NCBI RefSeq assembly: GCF_905147045.1
Contig: NC_065890.1
Location: 8,990,001 to 9,054,000, forward strand
Direction: 5' to 3'
Source of the DNA: Nymphalis io
Taxonomy: Eukaryota; Arthropoda; Insecta; Lepidoptera; Nymphalidae
Length of the DNA stretch: 64,000 nt
Made by a program: the position numbers and the translations under genes. The notes beneath the pieces were generated by a model. The model did no database searches, was not told the DNA's origin, and was given only the letters and a program-made list of their open reading frames with translations. Shown here piece by piece: positions 33,840 to 47,800 of the stretch; the stretch's first letter is position 1, and the number at the start of each line of letters is the position of its first letter.

Positions 33840-35010
33840 GTAGAGGCAATGGTAACAGGCGAAGGTGGTGGCGGGTGGTGTGTGGTACGAGGTGCGGGCG
33901 CGGCGGGTGAGCTGGGCGCGACGGGCGGGCGCGGCGCGAGGCTGCAGCGCCGCAGACAGTGCGGCGGTGAGCGCGGCGGGGGGCGGCGCGGGGCGGCGGC
34001 GCGGCGGCGCGATGCTGCGCGCCTCTCAGTCGAGACGCGAGGCCCGCCCGCCCTAGCCGTTCGTACTCACGCCCGCCCGCCCCGCGCGCTCGACATATTA
34101 TCTCTTTTGCAAAACCTCCAGTTTTACTATTCTCAATACGTTAATGCAACGATATAGACGATTCAGAAATTTCGATCGGTGCTAGCTTATTAAATTGTAG
34201 CGTCGTTCCTACATTTCGATGGCTCCGTGCGGGTTACACGTTAAGTATTTTCCAAGCTTTCGGATGGACCGGAAGGGGGGTGCGGGGCAGCCGGATTCGG
34301 AGGGTCGCGGGGCGCAGGACCCCTTGCGGCGCGGGGTTAGTAGGTTCGCAATGTCGCGTCGTTGTCGGTCAGAATGCATTCGCGGATGTAAAGTAGCGAC
34401 CTAAGGTGTCGTTGTATTTCTCACCTGTGGTCGGTCAACTCTTCGAATTTTTAAATTCAAAAATTACTTTTTATTTTTTACTCGTTCATAGTTTTTTCTG
34501 CAGCGATATTTTTTTAATCAAATAAATTTGGGTTAAACACGAGATGCAAGGTCATCTAGTAGATGTCAACGAACCCCTCGTCTGGTGCTCGCGTCAGGTC
34601 GATGACGCCGGGGTCATCGGGTTAGAGTTTCGACTTAGTCGAACTTCGAAGTTGATCGGGATATCGAGTACTTTAGGATCGCGGATGTGAATGTGCGCAC
34701 CACTTGGAATAATTAATTGAAATTCTTATAATATTTTGAGTGTCCGCGTAAAATACGACGGAAGTGTGCATCGGCTGACAGCGATCAGGGAGGCCGCCGC
34801 GTTAACCCTGCCCGAATTAGTGCAGCGAACGAGACTAAAATAGCAAGGCGGCGTGTACAATTACATGCGGCGCGTCAATGTCGGCGCGGCAGCACGCGCT
34901 CGCCTCTCGCCGGTAAGTTTACACTGTGTGTGCTTGCAGAGCGCGACCAGCCCTATATGTGGCGCCGCCGACGTCTTGCTGCCACCGACGGCGCCCTCGC
35001 GCCGCACCTC
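33840..35010 (+). promoter_or_regulatory. GC/CpG-rich complex upstream of mir-133, probable primary-transcript promoter
   Basis: Three GC-rich pieces (about 33,840-34,090, 34,215-34,400, 34,560-35,010) stand in AT-rich DNA. The first is an extreme CGGCG-type run. A consensus 5' splice site CG|GTAAGT lies at 34,912/34,913, so an exon of the mir-133 primary transcript may end there and the hairpin would then lie in the following intron about 310 bases on. The open frames over this block (33,849-34,157 and others) are low-stop-frequency artefacts. No protein domain is seen. Confidence 0.5.
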
Positions 35011-35221
35011 TCTCCTCTCACCTCGAACGCTGTTCTATTTTGGACTCATCTGTTCCACTATATACACGCTAAATTTTACACGATCCTAAATTTATCACCA
35101 ACGATGAGAGTTAAAGTTTTCAAAAACACTGGTGAATCTTTGAAGATAAGAACATGAAAAATGCGATGAAAACAAGAAGTCTATCAAGAGGATGCTGTTC
35201 TTACGTGAAAGTGTTAGCGTT

Positions 35222-35303
35222 GTTCGCTTTAGCTGGTTGATTTCGGGTCAAATTGTCATTTCTCTATCATTTGGTCCCCTTCAACCAGCTGTAGTTGACA
35301 TCT
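35222..35303 (+). ncRNA. mir-133: microRNA mir-133 precursor hairpin
   Basis: The 3p arm at 35,271-35,292 matches the animal miR-133 mature sequence base for base as I know it (seed UGGUCCC, then CUUCAACCAGCUGU). The 5p arm at 35,231-35,253 reads AGCTGGTTGATTTCGGGTCA and pairs with it (AGCTGGTTGA with TCAACCAGCT; GGGTCAAAT with ATTTGGTCC). The loop is about 17 bases, TGTCATTTCTCTATC. miR-133 acts in muscle with miR-1. It is on the plus strand, antisense to mib and co-oriented with mir-1 19.5 kb upstream. The two could come from one long primary transcript or, given the separate CpG blocks, from two. Confidence 0.98.
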
Positions 35304-38300
35304 GCTTTGCTTTCCAATATCATCGACTTGCGTCTACAGAAGCAATCACATTATTATTATAATAAATATATCATTTAACTGTCTATTTGTAAAAGCTTTA
35401 TACATGCGAAAATATTTTATATGTTTTTACTTCATGAAATTTATTTTTAGTTCACTAAAAGATACTTACTATCGATGTGGAAACATAAGCATATGAAAAA
35501 TAACAAATAAACTACAATATTTATTATATATAGCTTTTATACTTCTAAAAACAATACTTATAATACAAATTAAATTAATCATTAAATTATTTTATTATAT
35601 CAAATTCGTTATTATATTGATACAATAGATAAATAGTGTTAAAAAGATTATATATTAAATTTGGACGTTTATTTAATAAGATAAAAAATACCTCTTAGAT
35701 AAATTAGTATGTTTTTATAAATATATTAAATAGCTCTCAATCATAACTTTAAGTAAATAAAATAGTCAAATTTATTAACGGTTTAAAATTAACAAAATAC
35801 ATTAATATTTTACCTCATATTTTTAGCATGAAATACAGAGATAACATTAAAGAGTAACAAAGATCAAAGTTAACAACTCCAAACATCCTTTGAAGTCACG
35901 AGGGAAAATTTTATATATAAATGCTTAAAATTTGTTAGTGAGGCCATTATAGGTATACGTTTGCGGCTTTTGTATCGTAGAGATGACTTTGACAGATATT
36001 TTCCATTCGTATGTCACTTAAGTAAACAAGCTTTTAGGGGGACACGGATAAAGTCGTTAATGGCGGAGGCTTTAACATTATCGATTCGTAGCATAGAAGG
36101 TTTTTGGTAGTTCACACGCGAGCGAAGAATCGTAACGCGATGCGTACTTTTATATTATAAGATTACCGAAAATATATCATTGGTAATTGTTTTTAATCAG
36201 CTTTTTGTATTATAAGCTTGATATCTGGGATTATTATTTACATTTTAATATGATTAAAATTATTACTTCTCAGTATTTATAATATACATTACGAACTAGC
36301 TGATGTGGTAATAGGCAATTCATTAAAAAAATGTATTTTTGAGAATTTGAAAATAAAATTCACATTTTCGAGAAAATGTTATCAAATATTATAAATAAAC
36401 ATAACATCTCTTCTATGATATTGTAAACATTGCATTATAGGTATGATCAGTAATGATATACCTATTTCATAATAATAATAAATCTATTACATCGATTGTA
36501 ATATACAAGAATATTTATTAGTTGTTTATGTATGTTATTATAAGTTAGTTAATATTTGCATTCACTTCTTAATTTTAAACAGGATCAGTGTTAATGACGT
36601 TTTTATTTCAATATGATAGAATAAAACGCAGATCCGAGCTCTGGCTGTTGTATGATTAAGTTTTGTTAGCTTTTACAGTCTGACAGTAGTTTGGGGGAGG
36701 AGGGTCGCAAAAACGCCGGCGGCAATCGCTGGCAGCGTCGGTGCTCTGCGGTGCGACTTTGTACCATAAATCAAAGGCCCCGGAGAGCCCCAAATCTCAT
36801 AATATAGCTACGAAACGATACAACACTCTACAACAGATCGTAACTTTAATAAAATTTGAATTCCCCTTATCGGGAATCTTACACGGTCGACGGTCTATAA
36901 TCGTGTACTCGCGTGTATATTCAGGGAGTGAATTGCCTTTTTCGTGTTACGCATGTCATGTATAAGTTGAACATTCTGAGCTGTTTCAGTGACATTGGCG
37001 TGTTGAGGTGGTGCCTTACTCAAAATACGGCTTAGAAGGAAATCACCTGGCAAGCCATTAACCTAATTCACGGACGCAAAGACAGGGCGGAGACGCGGGT
37101 GGCGGCGGAGCGCCCGCTTTAATATCGCTCGCTGCTGGTAATAAGATGGAAATAAGGCGGCGGTGAAGAAATCGGGCCAATCATCGCCGTTCGCTACTTG
37201 ACGCCGACGCTGAGCCTTGATAAGCGTGTACCTGGTAAGATAATATTTAAATAACATCTCGCCTATTTGAATACATCTATTTATTATTTCATCGGAGACG
37301 GTTTAATATTCGTTTTTTATTAAAAAGCGTAGCGTATATTTTCCTTATAAATTATAATTTCACTTTATTGTTTTTAGTTCTGTTCCTTAAAAATAATCAT
37401 TCAATTTAATAATAAATTTTTTAAACTAGAGGGCCGCAAAAGGCTAGTTTTTATAACGAATACGACAGTCTTCATGCATCAAGTTCATAATAACTTACCG
37501 TATTATTAAATGTATAGGGAAAATATTTATTTTATAGATCGAATGAAAATTGAAATAGGAATCTGTAGTATGACTTCTAAAACAAAACCGTTACAGAAGT
37601 TGTAAAATTATTAATTACAATTGTATCATAAAAAAATCTTTATATTTATATTTTTATAAATATGTCACAATTCAAAAATAAGGAAATTGAAATTACTTAT
37701 GAATAACAGCTAAAAACTGATAAATATATTTGAATAATTATTTAAATGACAATAGGCTCAATCGAATTTTTTATTTATAGTCTGTGGAAGATTTTTTATA
37801 TTATTTTTCGTTTTCTTATTCTGATTTTGTTATAAAAAAACGAATTGTTTAAAAATGTCAAATAAGCTAATATATAAAAATATTAATATTAAACATTAAG
37901 CAAACGTTATAAAAATGGAAGTTTAAATGAGAGAAATATGTATTGTTATGGCAAAAGTGCATTTTGTTGATTGACGCTAATTTGGTGCTCACAGCTCTGC
38001 AGGCGAGGAAAACCTAATTACATTCGTTAGTCGGTTGGGTTATTTAACCGCCTGTCACACAATTGCAACCCTTGCTATTGCACAGTTTTACGCTTAAAGC
38101 CGTATTAATACAATTATTACTTTTAAAACTGTTAAGTAATTCATCTAACAAAATCATTTATATTACTCGTACAATTATTGTCTTTATAAAATAAATATTA
38201 AATTGTGAAATGTAATTACCGGTCGAACGGTACCTAATAATAAGAAAAATCTTTTTAAAATAGAAAAACTAACATTCACAAGGAATGAGTGAAATGTCAA

Positions 38301-39880
38301 GAGATTTCATTTCCGGTGCATTACAGCACAATGGCTAGTCGGAATTAAATATTTCAGGTGGTGCGGCGCTACGGGTTAGTGCGAAGGTTGATGAAACGAC
38401 ACACTCCGCACTCTGAGCTGAGGGAAAATTTAATTATTGTTTCACTGCCATGGAGCACGGTTCAACACACTTCTAAATGGCAAAGTACATTCGCGTGACA
38501 TTAAACGAGTTTTCATGTCGAGTTATTATAATTACTTGAGAGCTAAAGTCCACTCAGAGTCTTTAGACATTTTTTATAAATTCTGAACGCTTGGGTTAGT
38601 TTTGTAGATAATATTTCTTATATTTGCATCAAATAAAATATGAATTCAAATTTTTGCAAAATATGAATATTATTTGGATCGAAATAAATGTTGAAAATTA
38701 TAAATTGTGTATTCTTAACAATTTATAATACCTAGTGTATTATTCGATAAGGTTCGCAATTGCTGATTCAGAAACGTTTACAATAAAACCATTTGAAGTG
38801 AGCATCCACTTATGCACCCGCACGCTAGTCTATTGACTGAAATGGTATTTAACTTGACCATTCGACATACTCGTAAATAGCTAACACCGTATTTGAAGCG
38901 CAAACGACTCCGTAGCTAAGCTCAAGGCTGTTTGCATAAATGAGTATAGCTCTTGTGAATCGATCAGCTAATGGGATATGAATGAAGCGCAGAGTTTGAG
39001 TCTGTGGTACACGCGCTGGGATCTAATGGAATTCACTTGTACGCAAACAAGCCGTCGTACGCCCTCGCCTCGGAGCGAGGCATCGACGTGCATTAGACAA
39101 GTGGGACTTGGACAACGATGAACATAATTTAAAAATATATTACAGTTATAAGCAATGGTTTTATAAATTAAACATTAACTTAATATCGGAAAATAATTAT
39201 TGTTATAATAAATGTTTTTTATAAACAGGTCTTACTGAATAGTTAACACATCGTGATCTGCGAATATTAATAGCAATATTCAATATAGGACCGAAATGCC
39301 GTGCGATTCCGGCAGAGCAAAATAGAATCTCATCTCATCTCAACCCGGTTATAGTATTAAGAGCAGAAGAAAGTGTTTCTTTTAAGTGCATTTTATAACA
39401 TTAAGTATAAAATCCCATGTATGTACATAAACATAGTACGTTGGCGAGAACAAAACCACAAGCATGAGCATTGCCAAGAGGGTTGCTCGATCGTCTGCCA
39501 AAACATATTTGAGGATTTTTATAACACACTGTGCTGACCAATTTATTGAGAAATGAGGAAATAAACGATGATTCAATAAAGTACTTATATTTTCAACTGC
39601 ATAATTTAAATGTATTCAACATTGTAAATAATGACATTTATTGCAATAATGAATGTAATTTATTTATTTTATAGATTATTCTATGAAACTTTTTTGTTCA
39701 AATTTATATAATTTTTTTTATTTTTAAAAATCATTAGTAATAGAACAACAGTTAAAAGTAATAACTTTTAAAGCGAGAAGTTAACATATCACCAAGTGTG
39801 CAATTTTTTTTTATTTTTTTTAATTTTTTATTTATTAACTGAATGTAATACATAAATATCATTTTTTTTAAGGAAATACT
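35304..39880. other. Probable mib intron downstream of mir-133
   Basis: No gene is supported. GC-richer islets at about 36,650-36,790, 36,990-37,220, 38,330-38,500 and 38,810-39,120 are separated by long AT-rich DNA and are candidate enhancers. A Mef2-consensus site TTATTTATAG lies at 37,771-37,780, but such sites arise by chance in AT-rich DNA. Confidence 0.4.
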
Positions 39881-39884
39881 TGTA

Positions 39885-39995
39885 TTTGTATTTACTTCTC
39901 CAATTAAGCAACAACTTGTGTTAGGAGAGCACGACAATAGTCATAGAGGTCAGGATCGAACCAGCGACTTATAGATAGCTGGGCAGCTCGAAAAC
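39885..39995 (-). repeat. tRNA-derived SINE fragment
   Basis: The minus strand has AAGTCGCTGGTTCGATCCTG, a good B box, followed by ACCTCTATGACTATTGTCGT, GCTCTCCTAACACAAGTTGT and a short A/T tail. Only the B-box half and the adjoining body are recognisable. Confidence 0.45.
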
Positions 39996-40384
39996 CATTA
40001 TAATCAACCGAAGGTTTTTACTTACCTTTAAGTGATAAGCTGTAGCATAATATATCAGATTATTACGTACCTGAAATAAAAAAATACAGTTAGAAAACTT
40101 GAATCTTTTTTAACATATTGTCATTTCACTATTATAACTTTATTTCAAGACTTGTTAAAATTGGGGCTTTTTAATTTTTATAAAATAGTATCTGCAAAAT
40201 TGTACGTGACACCATTTCGAAATTCCCACCTTATTATTACAATTTATGTTTAAAGTTAAAAAGTCATTCTTAAACCGGTATGATTTTTTGGTATAATATT
40301 TGGAATATAAAGTGTTGAAAATTGTAATGTCTGCATAAAAATAAACGTAAAATATAAAAATATACAGGGAAAGGAACACTATTA

Positions 40385-41404
40385 ATGTACTGTACGTACT
40401 TGAAATGTTAAAATCGTACCTAACAAACAGATTGCAGACCGTCAAAATTGGTGACATACAAAGTAGTGATTTGCCTGCCACTTGTGGAGTCCCACAGGGC
40501 TCAATTTTGGGACCACTTCTATTTTTAATTTATGTAAACGATATTGTAACTTTGGTACTAAATGGTCATCTGACTTTGTACGCAGATGACACCTGTTTAT
40601 TTTATTTCGGTAGTAACGTAAATGACATAGTTTCTCAAGCTTAACATGATCGAGATGTTCTGCATAAATGGTTCAAGCATAATCTCTTAACTATTAACGC
40701 TTCCAAAACTTGTTACATTGTATTTAAAACTAAAAATAAAATGATTCCACCGCATCATCCACTAACTGTTGACAATTTTCCAATCGAGCAGAAAACCTGT
40801 GAAAAATATTTAGGTTTACGAGTAGACAATTACTTAACTTTTAAATATCAAGTAGACTACATAAATAAAAAACTTTCTTCTTTAATTAGGTCACTAACAA
40901 ATATTTCAAAATGCATACCTAAAAAAAGTATAACATCTACAATTCTCTAGTAAAATCGCAGTTATTGTATTTAGTAGTAATATGGGGTAATACTGGAAAA
41001 ACAAAACTGCCAGAACTACAAAATAAACAAAATAAAATAATTAAAATACTTTTTCGATATCCACCCTTGACATCAACAACTACACTTTACAAGGAAACAA
41101 ACATTATGAACCTACGACAACTTTATGTGTATAATTCTTGTATTCTCATTAGAAAAATTATTAATAAATCGATACATTCAGATTTGACGTTCATAAAACA
41201 AAGCAGTAAATGTAGCACCCGTAGACCAAGCTTATTAGTTCTCCCAAAAATTAGAACCAAATTTGCAAAAAAAATATTACTTTCGATGAAGCACAACTTT
41301 ATAACAAATTACCAACTTATATAAAAAATGTAAACTCAGTTAACGGGTTTAAGTCTCAACTCTCAAAATATATTTTAGAGAATAACTACTTTTATAGCGA
41401 TTAA
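40385..41404 (+). mobile_element. CR1/L2-like non-LTR retrotransposon, 5'-truncated 3' portion
   Basis: The plus strand encodes LEMLKSYLTNRLQTVKIGD, CGVPQGSILGPLLFLIYVND, the catalytic box LTLYADDTCLF, NASKTCYIVF and the thumb EKYLGLRVDNYLTF. After a shift near 40,950 it continues with NSLVKSQLLYLVVIWGNT, LQNKQNKIIKILFRYPP, NIMNLRQLYVYNSCILIRK and, after a further shift, YNKLPTYIKNVNSVNGFK to a stop near 41,404. This is the RT palm-to-C-terminus of a CR1/L2-type LINE. Early stops at 40,642 and 40,948 and the frameshifts make it non-functional. It lacks the endonuclease and the RT fingers, as expected from incomplete reverse transcription. Confidence 0.88.
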
Positions 41405-41500
41405 AATATATACAACGATTTAATTATATTCTATTCCGTTAAATAAGTACCTACTTATAAGGCGAATATTTTTATTGTTACATTTATCATGCTGTTCGCA

Positions 41501-41805
41501 TGTTTTTTTTTTTTTTTTATAGAATAGGAAGGTGGACGAGCATATGGGCCACCTGATGGTAAGTGGTCACCAAACGCCCTTAGACATTGGCATTGTAAGA
41601 AATGTCAACCATCGCTTATAGCCAATGCGCCACCAACCTTGGGAACTAAGATTTTATGTCCCTTGTGCCTGTAATTACACTGGCTCACTCACCCTTCAAA
41701 CCGGAACACAACAATATCAAGTATTGCTGTTTTGCGGTAGAATATCTGATGAGTGGGTGGTACCTACCCAGACGAGCTTGCACAAAGCCCTACCACCAGT
41801 AAAAT
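41501..41805 (+). repeat. 300-bp dispersed repeat, copy A
   Basis: It begins with a T-run, then GGAAGGTGGACGAGCATATG, GGCCACCTGATGGTAAGTGG, and ends TACCTACCCAGACGAGCTTG, CACAAAGCCCTACCACCAGT, AAAAT. It is almost colinear with copy B at 54,961-55,260 and has relics at five other places in the window. The open frame over it (41,625-41,813) is a by-product. No Pol III boxes or terminal inverted repeats are obvious, so class is uncertain. Confidence 0.85.
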
Positions 41806-44800
41806 GTAAGTGAATCTGTCTTTTTGAGAATAATTTTTTTAAACCTATTAATACCTTAAAATTATAGAAGTTTTTTACGTCCATTCCTGGTCGAGTGTGT
41901 AGTGGCTGTACATCTCATTTATGCATATTATGATTAGTTCCTTTATATCTTGTTGCTTAATGCTTTATTTAAATTAAATGTTGTACTTGATTTCTATGAA
42001 AATAAGTTGTATTTTCATAGGAAGCAAGTAAATTAGTCAAGCACTAGTGTTTAAATAGGGGTTTCTCTAGTATTTCCGAAGATTAATATATATCTATACA
42101 AACTGTATTTGTCATTAAGCCAGATTGAAGTGCTTAGAATTCCTTTCAATAAACGTTTCGCTATAATATCGGAAAAGAGATCAGAAGTTAATCTATCGGC
42201 AACATTCTTCGCGTTACGCCGGAAGGCACCGCCGCGCCACGTCGAGCCGCGCGCCGTCGGCCTGCTATAGCCCTCCTGCACGCGACCGCCCCCGTATACC
42301 ATGTGCCTGTACCTACTGGCTAATCGATCCTTTTGCAACTCTATGCAAATGTCTTGTATGCGCACAGTCTAGTTTACACTCAATTAATTGTTAGTTCCAG
42401 ACAAAATTTGATGACCGTCTTTATACTGTAGGCATATATATATACATATATGTATATATCACGTTTGATGAATTTTGTTATAAATTAATATTCATGTCTC
42501 ATATCAAAATCTAAAAAAATTGATATATCCCTATACTTTAAAAATAAATTTCAATGTATATAATATATAATATAATAATAATCATCATCATATCATCAAA
42601 GTTTCATGCTGAGTAACAGCTTTCTTTACTCGTAATGTTTCAAAGCATAATCTGCTCCGCAAAGAGTTGGAGGAGATGTATGCATATTCTATATATCGAA
42701 CACATATATAGAATTACATAAATGCTTCCTCAAAGTGTTGCCTTCACCGTAGAGTACGAATTGAATTGCAAATAGACATTAAGTATTTGATACCTATCTG
42801 GGTATATGCCATATTGTTAAAGTTAATGTATTTTAACAGCCCATTTGAATCGATTAATATAAACATAAACTGTCAAATCAGCTCCAATTAAATGAGATCA
42901 ATAGTTTAAAAAGATAATCAAAAATCTTTAAAGTAATAAATACAAGAAATTACGTAGAGAAGATGTTCAATAATTTTGCTGGGTTGAGTCATTACAATTT
43001 TTAAGAACTACAATATCTTAAAAAATCCTCCAGGAGTTGTTTCCCAATGGTCAATAAATAAATGTAGTAGAAGATTATTATAAAACTCAAGATTACAATA
43101 TGCTCATTACTATAATAATAATATAATTAATATGCTCATCAATAATTTTAATGAAAATGTAAAATAGGTTGGTTCGGTTGATGAGAGCTAGAAATTTTTC
43201 GGAAAAGTTCGTGTCAGGCTACGTAGATAGTAGGCAGGTTCCTTAGCAAAGGCTAAATTACGCGAAACAAAGTTATTTGTGAAATCAACCACTATTTATT
43301 CTGTAAGGACAGAAATGCATTTTCATTATTTTATTTATTAGTATTTACGGTAAGGTATTTAATAAATAAATATTCATAGAAAAAAGATTCTTCTTTAGGT
43401 GGGAAATAAGTTTAGCAGGTTTCAAAATAAATAACTATTTCCAAATGTATTTTGAAATATCTTGTTAACAGTATTGTTAGATAATTTGATAATAGCTGAA
43501 AAGAGATCATTGTTATCTTGATATTGGCTGTATGTAATGTAATGTGTTGGCGCAGGTAATATACCATATTGAGTAAAACTTAACATAATCTATCTATGCA
43601 AGTGTTTCATTTAATTTAAATAAATACATAAAATCCGGTACATATAAAAAAGGTTGTTTTAAAGTTTATTATTTCTTTTCATAAAATGACATAGTCTCTC
43701 TTATAGCAAAAGTTTTTTTTTTTAATTAATAACCAAATCCTGAACTGTCTACCCGAAATGATTTCATTGTAAAATATTAATAAATGTGTGGTATCGAGAC
43801 TTAACTCTACCAATAAATTTATTGGATTTTGCGACGCAAACGTAAAAAATAATAAATACAATTTGAAAAAATGAAATTATTCTAGTTCGATGAATTTTAT
43901 ATTCGATAACTTTCGGGATATGTGACAATAGTATTATTTATAAGTTCAACAGTCATATCGTGTAATCAAATAATTTGATTAGTTTCAATTCGTTGCACAA
44001 TATAAAACGTAATTTAATTCAGTCGCCAAACAAACTTTTTCTAAAAAAAGATCGAAGCGAAATTTAGTTTCGTTTAGGTACATTACACATGTATATTATT
44101 ATTTACGGGTAAATGTGTTAACTGCAGAGATGCAGTTAACACATGCAGGTAGTTCTAGTTTGGAATTGTAATTACGTAATACCAAGGTCTTGTGTCTGAT
44201 CTTACTATCGTCGGTTTTGATTACTATCACATCAAATTAAAATATACTTATACATTTTTTTTTCAGTATGTTCTTAAGGTAGGCAACTTGGTGATATTAT
44301 TATGCACAGATATAATAATAACTAAATAATGTTTGCATATAACACGCAACATAATGTCAAGGAATGGATGAATTTCATAAAATTCTATAAGACCTGTCTT
44401 CACTGTTAACTCATTACTCATTCTACGACCGTAAAAATAATTTTAAATTACTCTACATAGTTATTTATCATATTAACTAGACTTGAACTAGAAACATTTT
44501 AACGTGATTTTGTTTTTTATTAAAATGCAGATGATGTGATGTGTTCAATGTTTGTGTAATTATTTGTTTTTGATTTTGTGTAAATTTTAAAGGTAAATGG
44601 ACCAGCTGAAAATAAGTGCGGCGACTCAGCCATACTGAGCTGAAACTTTTAATCGTTATTATTTGTTTAGTTCTATACTGTGCGGCAAAAAAGTTCCGTT
44701 CTTTAAAAAATAATTTAGATTACATTACTTCCAAATTGAATGTAAGTAGGTTTCCTTTTTAAACAAACCTTCTTAGAAGTCGACATCTGTGTGAACGAAA

Positions 44801-47800
44801 GTATACAACAGCTAGTTTACAATGATGTATAATCGGTAAATCTTAAATTAAAACTTAATAATTCTCAGTATAAGATCTGAGAGCAAAAATCACACGATCT
44901 CTAAAGCTTATATAGGTATTAAACTAGTAGTAGATATAGTGCTGGTAGAACCGAGAGAAATCTCGAGTGCGACTCCCAAGTTACATGATAAAGAACAACA
45001 GACCGTCCGGTGCTAGCGGCAGCGGTGCCGTGGAGTGGGCGGCGGGTGTTTGTTCGAAAAGTTGACATTTGTTGATGTCGTAAAAATAAGGCTATTGTAT
45101 TTTTACGAGAAGTAGCATCGGAAAACGGTCGGGATAAGTGAATGAGTGTAGTTAGATTTGGATCGCCGCTCTAACAAAATATAACAACAGTATCCCCATA
45201 AACTTTTACCTTTTTTGATGGAAGTTGACAAAATTAATCTGCCGTACAAAAACAAAATAAAAGAAATAGTACTAAGTTTATTCTTTCTCTTATTTTATAT
45301 TTTATTTATAATGTATTATAATAATGATTGTACTGAATATGAAGTGCGAAAATATAATAAAGTTTTGGTAAGAGTGAGAAAAAAACACGATGTTTTTATT
45401 ATAAGCTAGTTTCACCGCAATTCTCTAGTAATTGAGAGTCGTGTAGCTGCTATTCACGCGCCGGGGCCGGCTCACAACAGGGAATAGATTCCTTTAGTCA
45501 CATTTATGGCTAATATATTCATGAAACTTCTACAAAAATATATCCGAGCGCGCTTGCTTTGTTACAAGTATGATAAAAAGCATACATTTATACACCGGAC
45601 GTATGAAAGTACACCCACTTTCATCAGTGTTATCAGTGATAGAAGTTATACAGCGTCGTATTCCTTTATAATAGCTTTTTATTAACAAAAATATTTTTAA
45701 ATAAAAACTGTTGCATCTATTCGAAGTGGAAACTTGAGAGGTGTTTAAGGTCGTAGGAAACGTTGTGAGAGATTCAGTGGATGCAACAAGAAACGAAGCA
45801 AAATAAAGTACGGAGTGCGGGCAAATGGAATGCACGTCAGACACATGCGAAGAGAGGCGCATGCGACGCGTCGCGCAATTTCCGCTTCCCTATCAGATGC
45901 CGGCGCGAGTGCGCCATCACGCCGGCCGCATTGCTCCTATCACTGAAGCAACACTCAAAAACGTGAAAAACTGCGTAGCAATAACGAAAATGTTTTCTCA
46001 TGTTTAATGAACGAATTCTAACAGTACCCGGTTATTTAGAATATCATCTTTATAAGTAATTTATGAATACATTGTAATAAATGATATTGTATTATTTGAG
46101 ATTAATCGTAAAATAAACTGTACAATTTAATCTACTAATATATGTGTATCACCAATATATCTAGTGCGAGCGCAGTTATAAACATAATTGAATGGTTGGT
46201 TTATTAGTTACCATGGAATAACATAACTTAATAGCCATTACTTATGTTAGTTTTTAAAACAAACATAGAATAACCATGGATAGGAAAGGTTTAACGGTAG
46301 TATTATTTATTAGGGTGTATCCCTTTCTTGGCACGCAAGGAATGGATTTAATAATTACGGGGCAAAGAAGCATACCGTGTGGGGTCTCCGTAGAAAGACA
46401 GAGAGGGGGCGCAACGCGATTAAATCGCGGGCGTTTCGGCATGTAACAGGAAGTGGGTCAAGCGGCGCCGCCCGAGCTATTTATTGCGTTTCCGACTAAA
46501 TTGCAATAGCTATCTTAGAAAAAAGAAAGCTTAAGTAATACGAATAAAATAAAATTACTAACAAAGGTTCTGTTAAATTTTCTGGGCTGATTAATCACGA
46601 GCTGTATTCCGAAATAAAAGTAATATCAAAGGAAAATTAATCAAATGAGGTCGCCTTCAAACTACTGCGGGCTTCGCGAATACCCGTAGAGGGTCGAGAA
46701 AGGCATACCATTAAAAGTTCTTTTTGTTTGATAGTGCCTGCCGTTCAGGCGGGCTAAGTCTTAGTCGCTCTGCAATTACAGACAAGTGCCTTTAAATGAA
46801 CCGAGCTCTCGAGCACGGTGCATCGCTTCGCACCCGACTGCGCCCTCTCCGCCGTCGCCGCCGCGTTATTTCCATTCAGTGTTAATTTGATTTCAAACGA
46901 TTATTTCATTTCTATGCACTTACTTTCAATTCATTACGAAATCGTGTTTATGTTTAATTATTGAATTTATAAAAATATTATGATCAAAATCTATGAAATA
47001 CGAAATAATCTAATTTTTTTGTAATTCACGCAAAAATATTACCAGCTGCAAATACGGCTCTAAGGATAGGGCGTCAACAAAAAGATATATTTTCATGCAT
47101 TATTCATTCATGTGTCCTCGAACGTTTGCGCGTCGAAATACGTGATATTTTGGCGGTGCGATAATGATATTTGTCATAAAAGCCGTTATGATGTTCCGTG
47201 AAGGATAAATAAGATAGTACAGTAAGCATATCCACATATCATACAGTTATTTTATAAGAAAGTAAAAATATATATTAACGTTCAAAGATAAAAAAAATTT
47301 GAACATTCCTTATTATAATTAAGATTGTTGGAGTTATAGCGAGACTTAAATGTGCATCATTGCCGAGCAATTACCGTGACTATTATTAAGATATCTGTAT
47401 GATAATCTCAGTTTTTAGGATAAATATTTGTCAAAATGTAACTACAAACATATTTTAAATACTCAAAATGCTGTTGCATTGAAAAGCGTAATATGATATT
47501 TAAATATAATTTGAAATATTGTCTAAGTATTTTCATAAGCTGTCTAACCAAAACGATAAAAACAAAACTGGCAATAATGATAAAAGGTAATTAAATGGCG
47601 CAATTATAAATTCGGTCATCACAAATCACGGCATGATAACAAAGAGCATGTTTATTCATAACTAAATGCAGCCAGCAGTTTTGCAGACGGGATTGTTTAA
47701 TTTTACGGCTGCCTGATTTTACGATGTCGTAGTTTGTGTTGCTTTAATACATATGTATATATATATAGACTTTATAGTAACAATTCTAAACTTTATCTGC

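Noticed and set aside
33849..34157. 102-codon Gly/Arg/Ala-rich open frame upstream of mir-133
   Set aside because: It lies in the CpG block and shows only repetitive CGG-type codons, no domain, and it is open in more than one frame. Best read as promoter or untranslated sequence.
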